A stretch of DNA of 64,000 nucleotides from Neobacillus sp. PS3-12 (GCF_030915385.1 NZ_CP133268.1:930001-994000); one strand, 5' to 3'; shown: positions 53,940 to 64,000, numbered from the stretch's first letter. The notes: generated from the sequence alone by a model not told the origin. Numbers and translations: made by a program.

Positions 53940-55076
53940 TCATTCCTTTACGATGTTCGAAATTTTTTTTGTCCGAAGATCAATTATCTTTTCAAAACGA
54001 TTCCCATACAAGCATACATCCCCTGACGGAGATAGGGCAATCGGTTCATTATCCAGGCCATCAAGGAGTACGGTATTTTTTTTGCTACTTAGATGATAAG
54101 CAACAAGCTGAAATCCTTCGTTATAGGTATCTGCTTCAGTACTTTTTAATGGTCTTAAGGTGATAAATTGCTGTTTAGCTTCATTAAAATCATAAAAAGG
54201 AACAAGCCAATCTGAAAATTTTGTCAGCTGCGGGATCGTAAAATCATAAATAAGATGCAGCTTTTGATCATAGAAGGAGTAATTAGCCTTTTTTTCCTCT
54301 TGTGTGTTAACAGTTATTGTCATCATCATATTTTTAAAGGCTGAAAATTGAAATACCTTAGGAAATATTGTCTGTTCAGATGCATCTCCCAGCGAGCGAA
54401 TCATTAGTGGCGCAAATAGTTTTTGTTGATTATTATCCCAATTTAAATATCCCAGCTTATCCTTACTAATCCATTTTAAGAATGGTTGGGGCAAGGAAAG
54501 TTCTTTTGTGGTTTTATGTTCGTAATCGACTAATAAAACTTGAAATGTCCAATCCTCTTGAAATTTTGTGATTAGTACCTGTGATTCTTGATAAGGATTC
54601 CATTCAAATGCTAACTGATAAGAAGTGATGATTTGTGAATATTTTTCAATCCCTTGGACATCAATAATTGTAATTTTCCCCTCATAGCTAGATGGTGCCG
54701 ATTGGATTAGAATATTCTTCTTTGATGGGCTTATTTGAACGTCTCCAATCGGATATTCGCTTTTAAATAAGACTTTACTTTTCCCAGAAGAAAGCTGATA
54801 ACGATAGAGCGTAGATGTTTGCTTATTATTCGTAATATAAACCAATTCATCATCTGAAAGCCAGCCGCCAACCTTAAAAAATTCACCTTCAGGAATGGAA
54901 ATAGGTAATTTCCATTTTAATGGTGTATTAGGTTTATTAGCTTTCAAACTTTCATCTTTTTTAGGAGGTGATTGGTGATTGGTATTTGACTGTAATGAAC
55001 AAGCATTTATGAGAAAAACAGAGATGACTAATATGATTATTTGAAAAGTACCCTTCAAAACTTTGTTTTTTCTCAA
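53940..55076 (-). CDS. yqgU: YqgU-like lipoprotein, probable beta-propeller
   Basis: About 378 residues. Lipoprotein signal with lipobox FLINAC, then repeated short strands (GGWLSDDELVYITNN; GDVQISPSKKNILIQ; LAFEWNPYQESQVLI) typical of a beta-propeller. Several TTG codons are in frame at the start (55100, 55085, 55076); the one at 55076 (then RKNKVLKGTFQI) gives a normal signal peptide, but the choice is uncertain. Extracytoplasmic; function unknown. Confidence 0.75.
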   Translation of the reverse strand: MRKNKVLKGTFQIIILVISVFLINACSLQSNTNHQSPPKKDESLKANKPNTPLKWKLPISIPEGEFFKVGGWLSDDELVYITNNKQTSTLYRYQLSSGKSKVLFKSEYPIGDVQISPSKKNILIQSAPSSYEGKITIIDVQGIEKYSQIITSYQLAFEWNPYQESQVLITKFQEDWTFQVLLVDYEHKTTKELSLPQPFLKWISKDKLGYLNWDNNQQKLFAPLMIRSLGDASEQTIFPKVFQFSAFKNMMMTITVNTQEEKKANYSFYDQKLHLIYDFTIPQLTKFSDWLVPFYDFNEAKQQFITLRPLKSTEADTYNEGFQLVAYHLSSKKNTVLLDGLDNEPIALSPSGDVCLYGNRFEKIIDLRTKKISNIVKE

Positions 55077-55161
55077 TGCAACCAATTCACCCTTCCCCAA
55101 AAGCCTTTTCTACTAGTACGCCGTTTTTATCATAAGGTTTCAACTTTTTAATAAATTAGAA

Positions 55162-55190
55162 AAAAGCCGCAAATTCTCGGCTTTTTTAAT
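55162..55190 (-). terminator. Terminator after yqgT
   Basis: Minus-strand stem AAAAAAGCCG/CGGCTTTTTT with an 8-base loop. Confidence 0.85.
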
Positions 55191-55303
55191 ACAACCAATC
55201 TATTAATGCTCTATTATTTTATAAAAAAAAGAGTAGGATGACAAACAAAAATTACCATTTCTTCACTGAGAATAATTAAACCCTCACCACCTATTTTCCT
55301 AGG

Positions 55304-56490
55304 TTATTTAGACAAAATTGTGAAGAAAATCCCTTCCACCTTTTTTAAGATGTTATCGAATTGGGATAATGGCAATGGATTTATTCCTTTCCCAAGCTCG
55401 ATCGTAAAGGCTGGCCGTTTAAATTCCTGTAAAAACCAATCCTTATACCCACCATGACTATCTACATAACGAACTGCTTTATAACCGCTCTTCATTTCAA
55501 ATTCTTTGGCAATTTCAGCAGACTCCTGCGTTTCATGCCCTTCATATCCCCAATAGAATTCTTCACCTTGGGTATGTAAAGCTAAGCAGTAATCGAATGG
55601 ATTACTTTTTGCCAGTTCAGCCATCGCAACTGCCTCAGGCTCTGTCAAAGGCTCCTCCCCGGATAGTCCCTAGATGAAGGTTGTTTTGGTGCCTTTCTCT
55701 TTTTATCAATTTCCCAATTTGCCGGATATTGCTTATTTAAGTCGATCCCACGAATATTTGCCTTCCAATGAACAAATTCCTCGCTTCCCTCATTTATCCT
55801 TATAACATTTTCCCGAACTTCCAAAGGTGGTCCATTTAAAACAAGATCAACTCCATCAGGGTTGACCATTGGGACAATAGAAAGTTCGACATTATGGTAC
55901 CACGTTAATGGGTTCTGCCCCCTCAAAGAAGCGCCTTTTGTTAATAAGAGTAAATATGAATTAAGGAGTTTCATCAATATTAAACTTGTAATCCATTCAT
56001 TTGCATGAAAAGAACCATTGATGTGGACTAGTTTTTTTCCCTTTCCAACTCTTATTTCTTGGATTGATTTACCTAAGACACTCTTACCAATCGTATTCAC
56101 TTTAATAAAGGGATAGATTTTTATTAGTTCATAGAGCACATTATTTAGTTTTCCATAATCAAAAGGCTTATTTGTCTGAATGGATGGTATCTTGATTTTT
56201 TTTGGAAAAATCAGTGTATCTCCTTGGTTTAGGTTGGCGGTAACTAATTCAGGATTTAAAATCCTGATTGCATCTAATTTTATCTTTTGCTGAGCCGCAA
56301 TGCTCCAAAGTGAGTCCCCTGATTGAACCTTGTATGGAACGGTTACAAAACCAGGAATAAAGAGCTCTTCCCCGATTGCAAGCGTGACTGGATTCACATG
56401 ACGATTTGAATCCAATATTAATTCTAATGGCAGGCCAAACAGTTGACTTACATAGCCTAATGAATCTCCCTTCCGTACATGAACCTTCAT
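55304..56490 (-). pseudogene. yqgT: LysM-M14 peptidoglycan peptidase YqgT, frameshifted
   Basis: Two N-terminal LysM repeats (VRKGDSLGYVSQLFGLP; VQSGDSLWSIAAQQKI) and an M14 zinc carboxypeptidase domain with FHANEW. The gamma-D-glutamyl-L-diamino acid endopeptidase frame breaks after SSRDYPG; the remainder EEPLTEPEAVAMAELAKS to the end, with the catalytic Glu in FTIELGKG, is in another frame. One extra G in the G4 run (CCCC at 55657-55660) restores about 395 residues. The HANEW and Glu ligands would then be in one protein. No signal peptide, as in B. subtilis YqgT. Confidence 0.85.
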
Positions 56491-56597
56491 CCGTCATCCC
56501 CCTCATATAATAAAATACAGATGTTTCAAATGGGAAAAGATGAATTCATCTCCGATTATGAGTCTGTTACGTCTAGGGACTTTATTAGTTGCATACT

Positions 56598-56804
56598 TTA
56601 CTGTCTTTGCCTCTCCCGCTGTAATTGAATTTCATGCCTCAAGATTAAAAGTGCTGTTTGGTAATCCCTTGTTTCAATTAATTGGGAATGGTATAGCTCC
56701 CTTAATTCTGCTTCCATTAATTCGAGATCTGCTACACGGTCTCCAATATAAATAAATGTTCCAAATTGTTTCAATAACTGTTGAATATCATAAATTGTTT
56801 TCAT
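56598..56804 (-). CDS. yqgQ: YqgQ family protein
   Basis: 68 residues, helical: MKTIYDIQQLLKQFGTFIYI then GDRVADLELMEAELRELYHS. Start 56804 follows AAAGGAG. In B. subtilis it is next to glcK, which is not in this window. Confidence 0.88.
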   Translation of the reverse strand: MKTIYDIQQLLKQFGTFIYIGDRVADLELMEAELRELYHSQLIETRDYQTALLILRHEIQLQRERQRQ

Positions 56805-56975
56805 TTCTATCTCCTTTAGCTTATGGGATGGAGAACACACTTAGTATAATCTAAAGCACTTTTAGTCACAAGAATCGATTTTTATAAATTAATTTTTCCA
56901 GTATTTTCGTCATTTCTTGGTCAAGCACCCCATATATCTTAAATGGGACGTAACTAAAAAGGAAGAGGCTTGAAT

Positions 56976-57854
56976 ATGAATAAAAATATAGTGTTAATCG
57001 GAATATTGGTGTTTGCTTTTTTCACCATCGGAGTTATGAATAATCGCCAGTCTCAAATTCAAGAAAGTATCACATACTTTCCAATTGACCCTAAAGTAAC
57101 CTATACATCCACCAATACCTCTATTCATTTTCAAAAACCACAAAAGTCCGATAAATATCTATTAAAATGGCAAATTGAATCTACACTTGACCGTAAGGCA
57201 TATTTACGGCAGGATATTGGGTTCCTATTTTCAAATGGAAGATTAATTGCCAAACAAGGATATTGGAAACAAAATACAGATCATTTGATTCAAGAAAGAG
57301 AGATCGTGGGGAGGGAAAGTGCTCTTGTACAGGCACTTTCGTTTCATTATGCTGAGCTTCATGAAAACGATGAAAAGATTTTCAGTTCACAAAAAATGTC
57401 TGCAGACCAAATATACATCGCTAATCTACAAAACCAAGCTTTTCATAGTTTTCGTAACGCATTTTCCAAACAAGAGCAGGAATGGAAGCAAAAGCTTGAT
57501 CAGCATACAAAAGAATTCCTTTATCACAGCTGGGAGAAAGGGATCCGATCTTTTTCAATTAATCCAGAACAATATGTTTCCTTCCCCTTAACGGATTTGT
57601 TTTTAAACCCAAGTTCCAGTTTCCCTGGTTTTACTGAACAAGAAACAAATCAGATCATAGGGAATCTATGGGAAGGTCTTTATAAGAATTATTTCCTCGG
57701 TATAAAAAAAGCAGATGGCACTAGGGTCAAACCTATCGGCAGTACCATCCCACTCATTTTAATTGCAAAAGATAAGTCACATTTACTTGTCCTAACAGAA
57801 ACTGCCAATGGGGAGCCTACACTCCTCCGCCAGATGATTGGATATGGACATTAA
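56976..57854 (+). CDS. Hypothetical exported or membrane-anchored protein
   Basis: 292 residues. N-terminal hydrophobic helix (IVLIGILVFAFFTIGVM), then a soluble extracytoplasmic domain with YLRQDIGFLFSNGRLIAKQG and SFHYAELHENDEKIFSSQKM. No family recognised. ATG 56976 is seven bases after GGAAGAGG; a TTG two codons earlier is less likely. Its last 38 bases overlap the convergent gluP gene. Confidence 0.75.
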   Translation: MNKNIVLIGILVFAFFTIGVMNNRQSQIQESITYFPIDPKVTYTSTNTSIHFQKPQKSDKYLLKWQIESTLDRKAYLRQDIGFLFSNGRLIAKQGYWKQNTDHLIQEREIVGRESALVQALSFHYAELHENDEKIFSSQKMSADQIYIANLQNQAFHSFRNAFSKQEQEWKQKLDQHTKEFLYHSWEKGIRSFSINPEQYVSFPLTDLFLNPSSSFPGFTEQETNQIIGNLWEGLYKNYFLGIKKADGTRVKPIGSTIPLILIAKDKSHLLVLTETANGEPTLLRQMIGYGH

Positions 57855-59379
57855 TTTCATTTACTAAATCCGTATATTGTTTCTGATCTGGCTTAAGTTT
57901 TGCGGCCTTTTCAGCATATATTTTTGCCGATTGTAGATCATTTTCCTGCATATACAGTAATGCAATATTATAACAGGCCTCGTCAAAATTGGGATCAAGC
58001 TTGATTGCCTTCAACAAATGTGGTTTTGCATCACTAAGCATATCCTTTTTCATTTCAACATAGGACATTTGAAAATAAAGTTGTGCTGATGGACTTTTGG
58101 TCTTATCAAGGGACTCTTTTAAGATTTTGTAGGCTTCATCATATTGATGATTTGAAATGTAATCCTGAGCAACAATAAGGCTTGAGCCCTCATCCTGAGC
58201 CCTTTTCGTATTGCTGAATCCATAAGAAAGCGAACCTAGAACAACCGCAATCGATACAAGGAAAAATAATAGCTGCAACCCTAACTTTTTCTTTTTTGGA
58301 AAATGAACAATTCCGGCAGCTAGAAATCCGCCAATTAATCCGCCAATATGGCCCGCATTGTCAATGCCTGTTGATGAAAATCCGAATGCAAGATTAAGGA
58401 TTAACACGAAAATAACATTTCGGCCCATTGTTCGAGAGAATAGTTTCGGCATTACTGCACCAAAATACAATAATGCACCAAAACATCCGAAAATAGCGCC
58501 ACTCGCACCCGCAGATAAATTGGTGCTAAATAAAAAGCTGGCAATAAATCCAGTTATTCCTGCAAACAAATAGATAAATATGAAGCGGATATTACCGAAT
58601 ATTTTTTCAACTGAGATTCCTAAATAATATAAAGCAAGTGAATTCATGGCAAGATGGAGAAAACCAATATGCAGAAATACCGGTGTAATAAAGCGCCACC
58701 ATTGTCCCTCGTAAATTAAAGGATTCACCTTTGCACCATACTTGATCAAGGTTGTTGTATTGGTGCTGCCTCCATGTAATACAAGCCACAAAAACATGAT
58801 TACCTGCGCAGCCAGAAAAGTATATGTAAAAATTGGCTTTCGTTTTGAAAAAACAGCTTGTTCCTCTTTTGCCTGTTTTTTCGCATGATCAAGGGTGTCT
58901 CCCTTTATTTTTGCAATATCCTCAGGGGCATAATCCTCTTCAATTGGGAAAGTTATATTTCGACCAAAATGCTCCGAAAGTTGTGTGAAACCAGTTTCAT
59001 ATGTACCTGCTACCATGAGAAAGCTACTTACGCTTGTTTTCGTACCATTGGGGAAAACAAATGGATGGTCAAGACGAAATTGATAATCATCAACAGGTGG
59101 GAATGGACTTATGTAAATATTCATGATTCTCAATTCAGTACGCCGCAGCTGGTTCCGAATTTTCTCTCCATTTGTTGCGGTAAACTCTATGTCTCTTTGC
59201 ATATTATTGCTCCAGTCTATACGACTGAGCAGTATACGGATAATTGGGGCTTTTTTATTTTCTAATTTTTCAAGCCACAGTTCATTTTGTTCTTCAAACA
59301 ATTGAATAATACGATAGTCTTGCTCGGAGATAAAAAAGTTTGCTAACCTCCAAAAGATAAATTCTTCTTTTAAACTCAA
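57817..59379 (-). CDS. gluP: Rhomboid protease GluP (YqgP) with TPR repeats
   Basis: 520 residues: cytoplasmic N-terminal domain (about 1-180), seven-helix rhomboid core with catalytic S293 (GASGAIFG) and H344 (NAGHIGG), and C-terminal TPR repeats (DEAYKILKESLDKTKSPSAQ; FDEACYNIALLYMQENDLQS). It cleaves membrane proteins; in B. subtilis it acts on the magnesium transporter MgtE. TTG start after GGGGAAAG. Confidence 0.93.
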   Translation of the reverse strand: MSLKEEFIFWRLANFFISEQDYRIIQLFEEQNELWLEKLENKKAPIIRILLSRIDWSNNMQRDIEFTATNGEKIRNQLRRTELRIMNIYISPFPPVDDYQFRLDHPFVFPNGTKTSVSSFLMVAGTYETGFTQLSEHFGRNITFPIEEDYAPEDIAKIKGDTLDHAKKQAKEEQAVFSKRKPIFTYTFLAAQVIMFLWLVLHGGSTNTTTLIKYGAKVNPLIYEGQWWRFITPVFLHIGFLHLAMNSLALYYLGISVEKIFGNIRFIFIYLFAGITGFIASFLFSTNLSAGASGAIFGCFGALLYFGAVMPKLFSRTMGRNVIFVLILNLAFGFSSTGIDNAGHIGGLIGGFLAAGIVHFPKKKKLGLQLLFFLVSIAVVLGSLSYGFSNTKRAQDEGSSLIVAQDYISNHQYDEAYKILKESLDKTKSPSAQLYFQMSYVEMKKDMLSDAKPHLLKAIKLDPNFDEACYNIALLYMQENDLQSAKIYAEKAAKLKPDQKQYTDLVNEINVHIQSSGGGV

Positions 59380-59484
59380 GCTTTCCCCTACTTTCTATTC
59401 ACTTGCTTGGTGTTAGTCTAGTTTTTTTCGATAATCTTATTATAAACCATATTTAATTTTGCCGATAACTCCTAAACAAAAAGA

Positions 59485-59515
59485 AAAACCATCTGTGGTT
59501 TTCACCAATCAGATG
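59485..59515 (-). terminator. Terminator overlapping the end of yqgO
   Basis: Minus-strand stem CCATCTG/CAGATGG with a 14-base loop, followed by TTTTTCTTTTT. Confidence 0.75.
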
Positions 59516-59696
59516 GCCCTCCAAAAATAGTTTGCATCAATTTTTTCTTTACCCCAGGTAAACTCATCATTGAGCCTACTGCAATCCTTCGAATCCAGCC
59601 CGTACCGATTAAGGTGTTAAGAAGCCGAAAACGATACTTATAAACTAAATAACCTACCGTTCCAATCATAAATATAGATGTAAACATACGAGACAT
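59502..59696 (-). CDS. yqgO: YqgO-like small protein
   Basis: 64 residues, one helix (MFTSIFMIGTVGYLVYKY) and a basic C-terminus. Strong AGGAGGG site. Identified from size and position between gluP and yqgN. Confidence 0.75.
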   Translation of the reverse strand: MSRMFTSIFMIGTVGYLVYKYRFRLLNTLIGTGWIRRIAVGSMMSLPGVKKKLMQTIFGGPSDW

Positions 59697-59802
59697 ATTT
59701 ATCCCTCCTACAATTAGTTTGGGAAATCTCTTAGTATATTATCCAGATATTTAAAAAATATTGGGCGCAACATCTAATAAATTACATTGTAATCAGATCG
59801 AG

Positions 59803-60798
<996 letters not shown>

Positions 60799-60866
60799 TT
60801 ACTTATTAAAAGATAACATACTTTTCCATAGTTATTAACTTGTTAAACACTACTGGAATCGTTGTC

Positions 60867-60894
60867 ATTATAAACATTTTGTGACAATTGTCAC
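60867..60894 (-). promoter_or_regulatory. ldh promoter
   Basis: Minus strand GTGACA (60889-60894), 16-base spacer, TATAAT (60867-60872). The -35 sits within the Rex-like palindrome, so binding would block RNA polymerase. Confidence 0.65.
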
Positions 60895-60896
60895 TT
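60879..60896. promoter_or_regulatory. Rex-type operator upstream of ldh
   Basis: Perfect 14-bp palindrome GTGACAATTGTCAC (60881-60894) within TTGTGA-N6-TCACTT, matching the Rex consensus TTGTGA-N6-TCACAA except at the last two bases. Rex represses fermentation genes when NADH/NAD+ is low. The site lies between ldh and the stop of the DUF92 gene. Confidence 0.75.
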
Positions 60897-60903
60897 TTGC
60901 ATC

Positions 60904-61689
60904 TTACTTTAATAGAATGACAGCAAGCGATAACAACACTGCAATGAATCCCGAAAGGAAATTTACCATATCATTATCTACAAAAGTGAAACCCTTTATT
61001 CTAATAGTGGGTCTTTGACAATGCACTTTTCTCTCTGTTACGATTGCACAGTTTGAGCATCGATATTTTTGTTGATAGAAAGCCCCAAAAACAGTGTCAA
61101 TGATATTGCCAAGAAATCCAAAAATAAAAATAATAAATAAGGATCCTAAATCTAAATGAAATAACCCAAAACTGAACACGGCAATCAGTAAGGAACCGGC
61201 AAGGGCAGCAACGCTCCCCAACAAACTGATGGCTCCGGAAGTCCCCCTGTCAATTCTAGTAAATGTCCGAATATCAATCGGGTCTTTTCTACTTAGTGAA
61301 CCTATTTCAGATGCCCAGGTATCCGAGTTTGCACTTGCAATCGCAACCGCAAAGGGTAGAATCCACAATGAGCTTACATCATAGCAATGAATCAGCCCAA
61401 TAAGTGCTGCTGTTCCTCCATTGGCAAACACTTGACGCCAATCTCTTGTTGCCCCCTTTGCTAACTTTTCTTCCAAGACTGCCTTCTTGGAGCTTTTATA
61501 TTTTGAGCAAATACTCGAGGAAATAAAGAATGTTCCTAATAAAATCAAACCATTAATACTAAATCCAAAATAAATGGAAAGTCCTACCACAAAGGCAGCG
61601 GCAGCTCCTGTAACGGTCAAAGAGTGCGCTTTATAGGCCGCTATACAGCATAATAGAAGAATGAAGGCAATAATCCAATTTTCTGTCAT
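60904..61689 (-). CDS. DUF92 family membrane protein
   Basis: 261 residues, six to seven helices, with the conserved ANSDTWASEIGSLSRKDPID and RGTSGAISLLGSVAALAGS. The family includes plant VTE6 phytyl-phosphate kinase; the bacterial role is not established. Its ATG overlaps the yqgN stop by four bases. Confidence 0.88.
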   Translation of the reverse strand: MTENWIIAFILLLCCIAAYKAHSLTVTGAAAAFVVGLSIYFGFSINGLILLGTFFISSSICSKYKSSKKAVLEEKLAKGATRDWRQVFANGGTAALIGLIHCYDVSSLWILPFAVAIASANSDTWASEIGSLSRKDPIDIRTFTRIDRGTSGAISLLGSVAALAGSLLIAVFSFGLFHLDLGSLFIIFIFGFLGNIIDTVFGAFYQQKYRCSNCAIVTERKVHCQRPTIRIKGFTFVDNDMVNFLSGFIAVLLSLAVILLK

Positions 61690-62249
61690 TTCACAACAAT
61701 GACCTCGTCATTTGTGATAATTTTAGCAACAGGTATGTCAAAGTACTCTGTTTTGAATGATGGAATGATTTGTAACTGAAAAGCCAGAGAGATGGTTTTT
61801 CCTGTGTAGTCTTTTAAATACCGATCATAGTAGCCGCCGCCAAAGCCAATACGATATCCTTCTTTCGTGTAACCAAGACCAGGGACAAGGAGCAAGTCAA
61901 TATCTTCGTGATTGATGAGTTTGGTCTTTTCTTCAATTGGCTCTAATAATCCATAAAAAACGGACTCCAATTGTGAAAAATCGGATATGATCCGAAAAGA
62001 CATTTTCTTCTCTTTTGGATAACATTTTGGAACAGCAACTGTTTTTCCCTGTTCCCAGGCTTTTCGAATAATTCGATATGTATCAACTTCTGGGAATTTT
62101 GAAATTGTTATGCCAACAATTTTTGATCTTTTCCAATCTTCATCAGAGCATAAGTGACTGGAAATTTGTTGAGAATACTCCTCATACAACGGTTTTGAAA
62201 GTTTAGAAAGCGTTTCTTTCAATTGGATTCGAATTTGTTTTTTCTCCAT
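61686..62249 (-). CDS. yqgN: 5-formyltetrahydrofolate cyclo-ligase YqgN
   Basis: 187 residues. Converts 5-formyl-THF to 5,10-methenyl-THF with ATP. N-terminal MEKKQIRIQLKETLSKLSKP and the signature VPGLGYTKEGYRIGFGGGYYDRYL. It follows rpmG after a terminator. Confidence 0.93.
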   Translation of the reverse strand: MEKKQIRIQLKETLSKLSKPLYEEYSQQISSHLCSDEDWKRSKIVGITISKFPEVDTYRIIRKAWEQGKTVAVPKCYPKEKKMSFRIISDFSQLESVFYGLLEPIEEKTKLINHEDIDLLLVPGLGYTKEGYRIGFGGGYYDRYLKDYTGKTISLAFQLQIIPSFKTEYFDIPVAKIITNDEVIVVK

Positions 62250-62284
62250 AGTTGATCCCCTTTTTTTGGATTTTTTTGATACAA

Positions 62285-62313
62285 AAAAAACAGCAGGAAG
62301 TTCCTGCTGCTTT
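62285..62313 (-). terminator. Terminator after rpmG
   Basis: Minus-strand stem CAGCAGGA-ACT-TCCTGCTG followed by eight T residues. Confidence 0.92.
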
Positions 62314-62461
62314 ATTTTGTTTCACGGTGTGGTGTAGATTTTTTATCTCTTGGGCAATATTTTTTAAGCTCAAGACGATCTGGGTTATTTCGTTTATTTT
62401 TTGTTGAAATATAGTTACGATCTCCACATTCTGTGCAAGCTAACGTAATATTCACACGCAT
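62312..62461 (-). CDS. rpmG: 50S ribosomal protein L33
   Basis: 49 residues, [20 protein letters not shown] onward to [16 protein letters not shown], nearly identical to B. subtilis RpmGA. It has one CxxC (CTEC) and a single C-terminal Cys, not the complete zinc-binding set. AGGGA site upstream. Confidence 0.96.
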   Translation of the reverse strand: MRVNITLACTECGDRNYISTKNKRNNPDRLELKKYCPRDKKSTPHRETK

Positions 62462-62518
62462 GATTCTTTCCCTCCAAACGCTTTAATGCTAGTTCGTTCA
62501 TACGACTTTTCTATAATA

Positions 62519-63154
62519 TCATTTTTCAAAGGGAAATGCTAGTGTGTTTTTTAAAAGTGCTTGATCAAGCTTGGAAACATCTCGTTTACTATTCCCTTTT
62601 ATAATCCAGGTGTTTAGTTTTATCGTTTGATGAGGTTCCATTTCCGCTCTTAAAGAAGTGATGCTTGCCGCAGGACCTTTAGACATAGGTTGATATTTTA
62701 GATTCCCCTTTTTTTGACAATCCCAAATTTTATCTGTAAATACATTCCAATATGGCTGAATTGTATATTCATGTAACCCCCTACCATTGAATTGACCATT
62801 AACCAAAAAAACTTCTTTATTTGCCAAATGAAAAATAATCTGATCCTTTGGGGAGACAAAAGTAAAATGCTCTTGCGAAATCTGCGAATGATGATGCATG
62901 GACAAAATTTTCACTTGCTTCGTTTGATTAGTATGGTTGGTAACATGAATATGGTTTAAACGTATATTGGAGTGAATTTGTTCCGGCTTAACTGATAATG
63001 TAATCCCCTCTTCATACATTATTTTTTCCATACTATTTTGGAGCCAATAATATTTGCCATTCACCCAAATACCTGGTGTGTAATGGAGCTGAGCAATTTT
63101 TGAATGATGGAAAGTAAACTGTTGATTATATCTAGATTCATTTAAATTGATCAT
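62519..63154 (-). CDS. yqgL: YqgL-like protein of unknown function
   Basis: 211 residues, no signal or membrane segment, many His and aromatic residues and predicted beta structure (FTFHHSKIAQLHYTPGIWVN; NHIHVTNHTNQTKQVKILSM). Size and position beside a YqgM-like glycosyltransferase identify it as YqgL. It starts 20 bases after the yqgM stop, so the pair is probably cotranscribed. Confidence 0.8.
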   Translation of the reverse strand: MINLNESRYNQQFTFHHSKIAQLHYTPGIWVNGKYYWLQNSMEKIMYEEGITLSVKPEQIHSNIRLNHIHVTNHTNQTKQVKILSMHHHSQISQEHFTFVSPKDQIIFHLANKEVFLVNGQFNGRGLHEYTIQPYWNVFTDKIWDCQKKGNLKYQPMSKGPAASITSLRAEMEPHQTIKLNTWIIKGNSKRDVSKLDQALLKNTLAFPFEK

Positions 63155-63174
63155 AATCTAACACCTTTTACATT

Positions 63175-64000
63175 TTATTTTTCATGCTCTTTTGTTTTGA
63201 TCCGTACTAGAAGATTAAGATCTTCCATTAAGCGTTTCGTTTCAGACGCAACTCGATTCCAACCATATAAGGTTTTTACCAGTTGTTGCCCTTTTTCTCC
63301 AATTTCCTGTGCTATCTTTGGATTTTTAAGTAGAAAACAAATTTGTTCCAGTAAATTTACCGCATTACCTGGTTCCATTAAAAGCCCTGATACCTTATGT
63401 TTAACAATTCCTCTTAATCCTCCAACATTGGAAACAATCGTTGGCTTCCCATGAACCATTGATTCAAGGGCGACGATCCCGAAGGGTTCATAAAGGCTTG
63501 GAAAGACATTCATATCACTCTTAAACAAGAGTGCATTTTTCTCGTCATCTGTTATATATCCTATAAAAGAAATCTGTTCTTCTAACTTTCTATCTTGAAT
63601 CTGTTGTCGGTAATGATTTAGCATTGGTCCCTTCCCTGCGATAACAAAAAAGACATCAAGTCTATTTTCTTTTGCAATCGATGCTACCTCTATGATCGTT
63701 TCAAATCCCTTTTCCTTAACAATTCTGCCGATAGAGAAGATCAATTTTTTGTTTGTACGGTCAGGGAAAAGATCTGGAAGTCTTTCTATTTTCTTTTTGC
63801 TTTGTTCAATCCCATTTGGAATAATAACGATCTTATGATCAGAGATGGCAAAAGTTGAAACCAGCTCCTGCTGCATATAATCACTGCAAACAATCATTTG
63901 ATCTGATTCTTTAATTAACTGATTTTCCTGATCATGAATAAATTGCTGCATTTCATTATGAATTCCATTATTTCTCCCCGTTTCTGTTGCATGGATGGTT
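63175..64000 (-). CDS. yqgM: Glycosyltransferase family 4 protein YqgM (N-terminus beyond window)
   Basis: The visible 275 residues run from TIHATETGRNNGIHNEMQQF at the window edge, the end of the GT-B N-terminal domain, through FSIGRIVKEKGFETIIEVA to the nucleotide-sugar site PSLYEPFGIVALESMVHGKP and TKRLMEDLN. Retaining GT4 transferase; donor and acceptor unknown. The frame stays open to the end of the window. Confidence 0.9.
   Translation of the reverse strand, partial: TIHATETGRNNGIHNEMQQFIHDQENQLIKESDQMIVCSDYMQQELVSTFAISDHKIVIIPNGIEQSKKKIERLPDLFPDRTNKKLIFSIGRIVKEKGFETIIEVASIAKENRLDVFFVIAGKGPMLNHYRQQIQDRKLEEQISFIGYITDDEKNALLFKSDMNVFPSLYEPFGIVALESMVHGKPTIVSNVGGLRGIVKHKVSGLLMEPGNAVNLLEQICFLLKNPKIAQEIGEKGQQLVKTLYGWNRVASETKRLMEDLNLLVRIKTKEHEK

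Overview
The window is chromosomal DNA of a spore-forming Bacillaceae bacterium (low G+C, strong Shine-Dalgarno sites, many TTG/GTG starts). It carries the complete spoIIIA cluster, a spore photoproduct lyase gene and a comG competence operon. Gene order from recN to yqgM largely follows Bacillus subtilis, with differences that suggest a Neobacillus/Cytobacillus-like relative; the genus is an inference. No tRNA, rRNA, CRISPR array, prophage or transposase gene was seen.

Layout. 1-10531 (minus): recN (partial), ahrC, tlyA-like, dxs, ispA, xseB, xseA, folD, nusB, yqhY, accC, accB, with a GC-rich palindromic repeat between folD and nusB. 10532-11468: two more copies of the repeat family and the spoIIIA terminator. 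11469-16631 (minus): spoIIIAA-AH, with AF and AG fused in one frame and AH frameshifted. 16775-27291: an approximately 11 kb block between spoIIIAA and efp. It holds a SIMPL-domain gene, a System I cytochrome c maturation cluster (ccmG-, ccmD-, ccmC, ccmB, ccmA, ccmI-like, ccmH, ccmF, ccmE plus two membrane proteins of unknown function), a diheme cytochrome c and a PCYCGC-type lipoprotein with an in-frame TGA. 27429-36864: a NarL-type regulator, efp, papA/yqhT, yqhR, yqhQ, yqhP, yqhO, splB, nrdJ. 37255-45509: lipM, yqhL, gcvPB-gcvPA-gcvT under a glycine riboswitch, yqhH, yqhG. 45616-49862: comGA-GG and yqzE. 50055-64000: a SufR-like regulator, yqgY, a MidA-like methyltransferase, yqgX, yqgW, yqgV, yqgU, yqgT, yqgQ, a gene of unknown function, gluP, yqgO, ldh with a Rex-type operator, a DUF92 gene, yqgN, rpmG, yqgL and yqgM (partial).

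Most interesting region: the ccm block. Bacilli normally mature c-type cytochromes with System II (ResBC); this one encodes System I with a CxxxY CcmE and a CxCGC-type CcmH. Beside it, the lipoprotein gene has TGA exactly where relatives carry the first Cys of a C-terminal CxxC motif. A perfect 7-bp stem-loop begins 14 nt after the TGA. This fits a selenocysteine (UxxC) protein.

Caution: the sequence has several apparent one-base indels (spoIIIAH, spoIIIAF/AG, yqhR, yqhG, the MidA-like gene, yqgT) and a nonsense codon in yqhO. Most indels lie in homopolymer runs, which suggests uncorrected sequencing error, so the TGA and the AF-AG fusion need confirmation from reads.
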